From: an uncultured Winogradskyella sp.
Lineage (GTDB): Bacteria > Bacteroidota > Bacteroidia > Flavobacteriales > Flavobacteriaceae
DNA: 64,000 bases
Direction of reading: 5' to 3'
Assembly (NCBI RefSeq): GCF_947498345.1
Contig: NZ_CANMJY010000011.1
Span: 1-64,000, forward strand
Position numbers and translations under genes: made by a program. The notes under the pieces were generated by a model. That model was not told where the DNA came from. It did not search any database and saw nothing but the letters and a program-made list of their open reading frames with translations. Of this stretch, positions 58,305 to 64,000 are shown in pieces (positions within the stretch are counted from its first letter, which is position 1; each line of letters begins with the position of its first letter).

Positions 58305-60287
58305 TTATTTTATATTTTGAAGACAGCTTTGATAGAAGTCTTGCCCAATCTTATTTCTAAGAACAATGAATTTTAATGGGTAGAAAGGAAGCGTTAAAAT
58401 TAAAATTAATGGATTAGTAGCTTTATTTTTAAGTTCTATTGTTTTATAAAATTTTGAATACACTATGGCATCAACAATTATATATATTATAAAGAAAACT
58501 AAGGCTATAATACTTAGGCTTAATGATGCTTCTGCAATTTCGGGTAATTTATTGTTTTTAAAAACAAAGTGAAGCACCAGTAGAATAGCTCCAATACTAA
58601 AACTAACCAAACTTGTTTTAGAATAATCTTTATAATCTTTTAACAGGCTTTTAGCTTTAATAAGTTTATTAGGAATATCTAAACCTTCCTCTTTTAAAGA
58701 TTCTAGAGAAATTTTTCTATTTAAGAGATTATGGAGTGCAATTTCCTTAGGCTTTTTATCTAAGTCAAATTCTTCTTGTTCTTTAATGATTTTAACTAAT
58801 TCTTGTACAGAATACTTTTTGTAATAGTTATAAGATTTGGTGTCACTTTCAGAAAGCTGAATTTTATTCTTAGGTGTAAATAATCGTTTTAATGGTACTA
58901 AAATAACATCAAATTGAAATACGCCTTTATCATTTGTTGCTCTAGTTGTTAAATAGATACTTAAAGGTAACATCACTGCAGTCGATAACCATGAGCCAAT
59001 TATAGGGCTAAAGCTTCCTTTTTCGGCGCTATTTTCTGCAAAAATCCCAAAAAAGTGATATGTGAGAAATAGAATAATAGCTATGACCATAGGTAAGCCA
59101 ACTCCACCTTTTCTAATTAAAGCACCAAGGGGCGCACCAACAAAAAATAGAATTATGCAAGCAATCGCAAGTACAAACTTTTTATGTAATGCAATAACGT
59201 GTTTATTAAAATGCGACTGTTTATTTTCGAAATTCTTTTTATTAGAATCTAAGATTTGGCGTGTACTGTTTGCGGAGTTTATTGCCAGATTTACAACCTG
59301 TAGTTTTCTTTTAGTATTAAAAAGATCCAAAACTTCTCCTGTATATATAGTATCATTAGTTTTGGGGTCTATATTGAGATTTAATGCGGCATATGTTGTA
59401 CGATTATATAAAGTATTTGAAAGATTTTTATAATCGTCTTCACGACGTTTTTCTAAACTATCTATAGTGTAAGTAAGCTGGTCTATATTCTGCATTGTAT
59501 GCCGACCTTTATGATTTTTTTCGTCTAAATCTTCAGAGTTCAAAATTTCTAAATCTACATTGATGGTGTAACTATCAAAATAGCTTCTAACATGAGGTTT
59601 ATTAATATTTTTGCGAGTGTCTTTATCGATGACTTCCTCGTAATAATTTCCATTAATGAGTTCTAACTGAAGTACATTAGAATCTGGACTGCTTTTTAGT
59701 TCTCCTTTTTCAGATACTATTACTTTATAGTTTCCTACTCTGGCAGTATTTTTATCGTGTATAATAACGCCCTTTAAAAACTGACCTCTGTCTCCGGTCT
59801 TTTTATCAACTTTAATATTAATGTCGCCTATTTCGTTAAATTGGCCTTCTGCAATGGCGAGAGCAGGCTTTACCTTGGCAATATTTCGTCTCAAGTTATA
59901 GAAGTTATATTCTCCCCATGGAATAACATTATTTGCAAAAAAGAAACAGCTTATACCAAGTATTACTATAAAAACACTAAGACTTCGCATTGCGCGCTGA
60001 AGTGAAATACCTGTAGATTTCATTGCAGCAAATTCATAGTTTTCTGCAAAGTTGCCAAATACCATTATTGAGGCCAAGAGCACTGTTAGTGGTACAACCA
60101 AAGGAATAAGCTTTGGCATGTAATACATAATAAATTTGGCCGTAACGATAATGTCTAAATCTTTACCTGCAAGCTCAGCAATATATAGCCATATGCCTTG
60201 TAGAGCAAAGATGAACATGAATATAATAAAGACGCTAAAAAACGTCCTTAAGAATGTGATAAGTATGTACCTATCTAATATTTTCAC
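58305..60287 (-). CDS. LptF/LptG family permease
   Basis: 660 residues: six membrane helices of the YjgP/YjgQ family (KILDRYILITFLRTFFSVFI; FGNFAENYEFAAMKSTGISL; AIACIILFFVGAPLGALIRK), a large periplasmic beta-jellyroll between helices 3 and 4, and an extra C-terminal extension of about 200 residues with two more hydrophobic pairs. It forms part of the lipopolysaccharide transport system that extracts LPS from the inner membrane. Cotranscribed with LolA-like and FtsK. Confidence 0.92.
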   Translation of the reverse strand: MKILDRYILITFLRTFFSVFIIFMFIFALQGIWLYIAELAGKDLDIIVTAKFIMYYMPKLIPLVVPLTVLLASIMVFGNFAENYEFAAMKSTGISLQRAMRSLSVFIVILGISCFFFANNVIPWGEYNFYNLRRNIAKVKPALAIAEGQFNEIGDINIKVDKKTGDRGQFLKGVIIHDKNTARVGNYKVIVSEKGELKSSPDSNVLQLELINGNYYEEVIDKDTRKNINKPHVRSYFDSYTINVDLEILNSEDLDEKNHKGRHTMQNIDQLTYTIDSLEKRREDDYKNLSNTLYNRTTYAALNLNIDPKTNDTIYTGEVLDLFNTKRKLQVVNLAINSANSTRQILDSNKKNFENKQSHFNKHVIALHKKFVLAIACIILFFVGAPLGALIRKGGVGLPMVIAIILFLTYHFFGIFAENSAEKGSFSPIIGSWLSTAVMLPLSIYLTTRATNDKGVFQFDVILVPLKRLFTPKNKIQLSESDTKSYNYYKKYSVQELVKIIKEQEEFDLDKKPKEIALHNLLNRKISLESLKEEGLDIPNKLIKAKSLLKDYKDYSKTSLVSFSIGAILLVLHFVFKNNKLPEIAEASLSLSIIALVFFIIYIIVDAIVYSKFYKTIELKNKATNPLILILTLPFYPLKFIVLRNKIGQDFYQSCLQNIK

Positions 60288-60307
60288 ATATTTAGATTTA
60301 AAAAGCC

Positions 60308-60949
60308 TTAATCAATTTTATTGATAAAGTAATCACTGTATTTACTTTCGTCAAATGTAAATAAGGTTTTTGAGATAGGCTCATCTGTTTTAAAAGAATT
60401 AACGGTTAATGTAGTTTTTGTACCATTTTTACCAACCTCAATGAGGTTATAGATGTGCTTAGTTGTGGCATCAATGCCTAATAGTACATGTTTTATTTCA
60501 GAATTTGTATCGATAGGATTCAATTTTACATATTGAATCTTTCTTCCTCTTACGTTCTGTATAATATCCATTTTATAGATATAACCATCTTCATAAAATG
60601 ATAACATCTTACTTGGAGTTATGGTACCTTCGTCTTCCGTATTATCTGATGAAATGGTTACTTCTTCATCTTCAGGGCTTATGGTGTAGAGTGTTTTACC
60701 ATCGTAAATGCGTGTTACACCTAGAATATTAAGCTTGTACTTTTCGCCTTCAATTACGACATCCCCTCGTGTTTCTTGGTTAATATTTTCACTAACATTG
60801 TTCAGTTCGTATTTAAAATCTAAACTAATATTTTTGTAAGCTTTTATTTTAGTGCTTACTTCGGTTAATAAGGCTTCTGCTTTGGCATCGTTTTGTGTAA
60901 AACCAGTAAATCCTAATGCTAAAAATGCTACTATGATTAATTTTTTCAT
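60308..60949 (-). CDS. LolA-like outer-membrane lipoprotein carrier
   Basis: 213 residues from ATG 60949, giving a signal peptide (MKKLIIVAFLALGFTGFTQ). An upstream in-frame start at 60985 would precede the signal peptide and overlap ftsK. Pattern ISLDFKYELNNVSENINQET, YKLNILGVTRIYDGKTLYT and SFYEDGYIYKMDIIQ fits LolA/LolB-like half-barrels that carry lipoproteins across the periplasm. Confidence 0.88.
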   Translation of the reverse strand: MKKLIIVAFLALGFTGFTQNDAKAEALLTEVSTKIKAYKNISLDFKYELNNVSENINQETRGDVVIEGEKYKLNILGVTRIYDGKTLYTISPEDEEVTISSDNTEDEGTITPSKMLSFYEDGYIYKMDIIQNVRGRKIQYVKLNPIDTNSEIKHVLLGIDATTKHIYNLIEVGKNGTKTTLTVNSFKTDEPISKTLFTFDESKYSDYFINKID

Positions 60950-60971
60950 ATTTATTTTAGTATAATCTTTT

Positions 60972-63395
60972 TTATTGTCTTTCATTTTCTAATAATTGAT
61001 CTAATGCTATTAAATCCGGGACTAATACTTGTCTAGCTTTACTACCTTCAAAATTACCAACAATTCCAGCAGCTTCTAATTGATCTATAATTCTACCTGC
61101 CCTATTGTAACCTAATTTAAGTTTCCGTTGCAATAAGGATGCAGAACCTTGTTGTGCTGTAACGATAATTTCTGCTGCTTCTCTAAACAGTTTATCTCTG
61201 TCCGAAATATCTATATCAAGATTTGTGCCACCTTCTTCTCCTACATATTCTGGTAGTAAATGGGCATCAGGATAGGCTTTTTGTGAACCAATAAATTCAG
61301 TTATTTTTTCAACTTCTGGTGTATCAACAAAAGCACATTGAATCCTAATTAAGTCATTTCCTTGCGTATATAGCATATCACCACGACCAATTAATTGATC
61401 TGCACCAGAACCATCTAAAATCGTACGTGAATCGATTTTACTGGTTACTCTAAATGCTATACGAGCTGGGAAATTTGCTTTTATAATACCAGTAATAACA
61501 TTGACAGATGGTCGTTGTGTTGCAATAATTAAATGAATACCAATAGCACGTGCTAACTGTGCTAATCGGGCTATAGGTGTTTCTACTTCTTTACCAGCGG
61601 TCATTATTAAATCTGCAAATTCATCTACTACCAAAACAATATAAGGTAAGAATTGATGACCATCATTTGGATTTAATTTTCTTGCTTTAAACTTAGCATT
61701 ATACTCGGCAATGTTTCTACAAAATGCATTTTTAAGCATTTCATAACGATTGTCCATTTCTATACAGAGTGAATTTAAGGTGTTGATAACCTTAGTGTTG
61801 TCCGTGATGATAGCATCTTCACTATCTGGGAGCTTAGCTAAATAATGACGTTCAATTTTATTAAAAAGTGTCAGTTCAACTTTTTTAGGGTCTACCAAAA
61901 CAAATTTTACTTCAGCGGGATGCTTTTTATAAAGTAATGAGGTAAGTACCGCATTTAAACCTACAGATTTACCTTGCCCAGTTGCACCTGCCATAAGCAT
62001 ATGTGGCATTTTAGCTAGGTCAACCACAAAGGTTTCGTTGCTAATAGTTTTGCCAAAGGCGATTGGTAATTGCATTTTGGATTGCTGAAACTTTTGTGAT
62101 GCAATCACAGAACGCATAGAAACAATAGTCGAATTTTTATTTGGTACTTCTATACCAATTGTTCCTTTTCCTGGAATTGGTGCAATTATTCTAATACCCA
62201 GTGCAGCAAGTGACAATGCAATATCATCTTCCAGGTTTTTGATTTTTGAGATTCTAATACCAGCATCAGGAACAATTTCATATAGTGTAACCGTAGGACC
62301 TATAGTAGCCTTAATACTGCTAATACCTATTTTATAATTAAGAAGCGTTTCTACAATTCGATTTTTGTTTTCTTCAAGTTCTTCCTGGTCTATTGAAATC
62401 CCTTCGTTATCGTATTTCTTTAATAAATCTAAAGGGGGAAATTGATAATTACTCAATTCTAAAGTAGGATCAAATTGTCCAAAATCCTCAACTAACTTAT
62501 CTGAAAGATTATCAGTTTCAGATTTTTCCTCTTTGGCTTCTTCAACTTCAATTTTTAATTCTGGTTCTTCAATAGTTTGCTCTTTAGGTTTTTCGGTAAC
62601 CTCCATCTTTAGATTTTCAGCTTTTGATTCTGGTTTAGAATAGTTGCTAATCGTGGGTTCAGCTTTATCTAAAGGAATTTCGAAAGCAGACTTTATGGCT
62701 TCAGCTTCTTCAGAATGGCTATTATCTATAATAACATTAGAATTGTTAGAGTTTTCTTCGGGTTTTAAATCTGATTTTAGATCGCGCTTGGCATTTTTAA
62801 ATAAATTAACAAATGTATCACCTGTAACTTTAAATCGAATCGCCAGATAGGCGATTAGCCCAAACAATAATAATAAGGCAGTTCCGATTTTGCCTATGTA
62901 ATCCTGGAAGAAATGGTTCATTTCAAAACCAATAGTACCACCAAGGATATCGTATTTATGCGAAAAGAAACCTAAAAAAATGGAAAACCAAATTACAATC
63001 AATGTTCCCCAAATCCAATGTTTTCTGAGTTTAGCTTTTTTTAAGTTTAAGGTTACGTATATACCCGAAAGAAAAATAAGACCAGAAAAGATAAAAGAAG
63101 GAATTCCAAAGCCTTTAATGATAAAAAACTCACTGACCTTTGCGCCTAACTGGCTAGCCCAGTTTTTATATTCTGTAGATCGTTCTGGGAAAGTGCTTAG
63201 AATACTTTGATCTTCTTTTCCAGTAAATATGAAAGACAAGAACGAAATGAAAAGCAAGACACCAAGAATAATCAGTAAACTACCAAAAATGAGTTTTTGC
63301 TGATTAGATAATTTAAACGAAGGCCTTTTTAGTTTTGTTTTAGGTTTTGTCTTTGCCTTAATTGTACTTTTCTTTTTAGTTGTTTTTTTTGCCAT
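60972..63395 (-). CDS. ftsK: FtsK/SpoIIIE DNA translocase
   Basis: 807 residues: four N-terminal membrane helices, a Glu/Lys-rich linker (about 200-300), the FtsK alpha/beta translocase with Walker A GATGQGKSVGLNAV and Walker B IVLVVDEFADLIM, and a C-terminal gamma winged-helix domain (LLQRKLKLGYNRAGRIIDQL, VPDLIALDQLL). It pumps chromosome ends through the division septum. The N-terminus starts with a strongly basic stretch (KKTTKKKSTIKAKTKPKTKL). Confidence 0.95.
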   Translation of the reverse strand: MAKKTTKKKSTIKAKTKPKTKLKRPSFKLSNQQKLIFGSLLIILGVLLFISFLSFIFTGKEDQSILSTFPERSTEYKNWASQLGAKVSEFFIIKGFGIPSFIFSGLIFLSGIYVTLNLKKAKLRKHWIWGTLIVIWFSIFLGFFSHKYDILGGTIGFEMNHFFQDYIGKIGTALLLLFGLIAYLAIRFKVTGDTFVNLFKNAKRDLKSDLKPEENSNNSNVIIDNSHSEEAEAIKSAFEIPLDKAEPTISNYSKPESKAENLKMEVTEKPKEQTIEEPELKIEVEEAKEEKSETDNLSDKLVEDFGQFDPTLELSNYQFPPLDLLKKYDNEGISIDQEELEENKNRIVETLLNYKIGISSIKATIGPTVTLYEIVPDAGIRISKIKNLEDDIALSLAALGIRIIAPIPGKGTIGIEVPNKNSTIVSMRSVIASQKFQQSKMQLPIAFGKTISNETFVVDLAKMPHMLMAGATGQGKSVGLNAVLTSLLYKKHPAEVKFVLVDPKKVELTLFNKIERHYLAKLPDSEDAIITDNTKVINTLNSLCIEMDNRYEMLKNAFCRNIAEYNAKFKARKLNPNDGHQFLPYIVLVVDEFADLIMTAGKEVETPIARLAQLARAIGIHLIIATQRPSVNVITGIIKANFPARIAFRVTSKIDSRTILDGSGADQLIGRGDMLYTQGNDLIRIQCAFVDTPEVEKITEFIGSQKAYPDAHLLPEYVGEEGGTNLDIDISDRDKLFREAAEIIVTAQQGSASLLQRKLKLGYNRAGRIIDQLEAAGIVGNFEGSKARQVLVPDLIALDQLLENERQ

Positions 63396-63422
63396 CCTAA
63401 CTTCTCATGAATATGAGAATCT

Positions 63423-64000
63423 CTATTTTAATTTATATTTTTTTGCTTTCTTAGAAATGCCATTGACATAATCTTCAATGATGTTAATCTTTTCCGCAAG
63501 CTTTGAGCCATCAAAACCTTTAATGTCTTTAATATCAATATTTGTATTATAAAATTCTAAATATTGACTCGCCAAAGGTAAATATGACCAATGCCATTTT
63601 TCAAGATTATACCCTGTTCTGTTGTTTTCTTTGTCGGTATAGACTTGGTAAAACCCAAAGGTGTTGGCATGAGCTATCAACCAATTATATGTTTCAAGTC
63701 CTTTTCCGCTGTTAAAATACGAATTATTTAGACTATTTAAATCAACATCTGTTCCCCAATGATGTCTTGATGAACTGGGCATAGAACTATACTCTAAAAT
63801 TTTTTTGGCGCGTTCTATAGGTTTAAGGTTTGAAAATTTTTCCCATTTGCGTTCCCAAATGACTTTTTGCTCATAGAAATTACGAGTTCCAGAGATGATT
63901 TTTAATTTTATTCCAGATTTAAGTGCTGAATCTGCCATAAGTAAAAATGCATTGTAAACCTCATTGTTAAGATGGACTTCTTTGGTAGAATGTACCGTGC
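63423..64000 (-). CDS. M15-family D-Ala-D-Ala carboxypeptidase (cut by right edge)
   Basis: The minus-strand frame is open to the right edge, so the N-terminus is missing; it is at least 191 residues. The in-window part has ISGTRNFYEQKVIWERKW, SSRHHWGTDVDLNSLN (zinc His and Asp) and GYNLEKWHWSYLPL (catalytic Glu and third His), matching the M15 (VanY) fold. It probably trims peptidoglycan stems outside the inner membrane. An internal ATG at 63938 is not the true start, because the upstream codons (EVYNAFLL) continue the conserved helix. Confidence 0.9.
   Translation of the reverse strand, partial: TVHSTKEVHLNNEVYNAFLLMADSALKSGIKLKIISGTRNFYEQKVIWERKWEKFSNLKPIERAKKILEYSSMPSSSRHHWGTDVDLNSLNNSYFNSGKGLETYNWLIAHANTFGFYQVYTDKENNRTGYNLEKWHWSYLPLASQYLEFYNTNIDIKDIKGFDGSKLAEKINIIEDYVNGISKKAKKYKLK

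Noticed and set aside
57895..58320. Plus-strand frame of 141 codons opposite ribB
   Set aside because: It mirrors the highly conserved RibB coding region and has no domain or start signals.

Overview
The window is about 64 kb of AT-rich chromosomal DNA from a member of the Bacteroidota, almost certainly a (probably marine) Flavobacteriaceae species. The evidence is lineage-typical genes (DUF493-DUF4290-MurA, Lacal_2735-type small protein, ResB-CcsA fusion, BshB1, START-like protein, DUF2911, DUF6428), two proteins with type IX secretion sorting tails, and promoters of the Bacteroidota form TTTG-N19-TAnnTTTG in front of all three tRNA genes. Gene density is high, many genes overlap by 1-20 bases, and no rRNA, CRISPR array or insertion sequence was seen.

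Layout. 0-0.6 kb: the edge of a probable integrative element, with a tyrosine-recombinase N-terminus carrying at least 26 consecutive CAA (Gln) codons, next to the 3' end of a tRNA-Met(CAU) gene. 0.7-9.1 kb: housekeeping (START-like protein, class IV aminotransferase, YqgE, HU, Fmt, RecQ, AAA ATPase, DUF493, DUF4290, MurA). 9.1-19.3 kb: a stress island on the minus strand, made of two consecutive operons. The upstream one encodes TetR, AarF/ABC1 kinase, flavin reductase and an NmrA/DUF2867 protein. The downstream one encodes two uncharacterised proteins, DUF2805/TIGR03643, FolE, an SDR without its catalytic tyrosine, a peroxidase, a Lacal_2735-like protein, TspO, SRPBCC and a DNA photolyase. 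19.3-21.5 kb: an arsenic operon (ArsR, DUF6428, ArsC-type phosphatase, aquaporin). 21.6-33 kb: DUF2911, PIG-L deacetylase with a 39-residue membrane protein and a sodium:solute symporter, CorA with MscS, and a Maf/UbiA/KdsC-like/DUF2520 operon. 33-46.5 kb: truncated haemoglobin, MscL, cytochrome c assembly, MATE pump, PLP enzyme, PckA, SLC13 permease, BshB1. 46.6-50.9 kb: tRNA-His, two tandem M28 peptidase lipoproteins, DUF3108, tRNA-Ser. 51-57 kb: more accessory genes (flavin monooxygenase, GNAT/FemAB-like, nitroreductase, DegT aminotransferase, secreted GH16 glucanase). 57-64 kb: envelope and housekeeping (RibB with a degenerate RibA half, LptF/G permease, LolA-like, FtsK, and an M15 peptidase cut by the right edge).

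The most interesting signal is in the 9.7-19.3 kb island. The promoter regions of its two operons each carry a 30-bp palindrome with the same geometry (TGTTTAA..TTAAACA outer arms) and 25 of 30 identical positions, at 15056-15085 and 19262-19291. The simplest reading is that the TetR-family protein encoded by the first gene of the upstream operon controls its own operon and the photolyase/pterin/peroxidase operon: a 14-gene light- or singlet-oxygen-type stress regulon with several uncharacterised members.

Other points worth attention are the matching Cys-Cys C-terminal tails on three of four arsenic-operon proteins, MurA with Asp at the fosfomycin-target position, a RibA domain stripped of its zinc ligands, two very small membrane proteins coupled to transport or cytochrome genes, and several genes whose start codon is decided by a promoter or terminator lying inside the longer reading frame.
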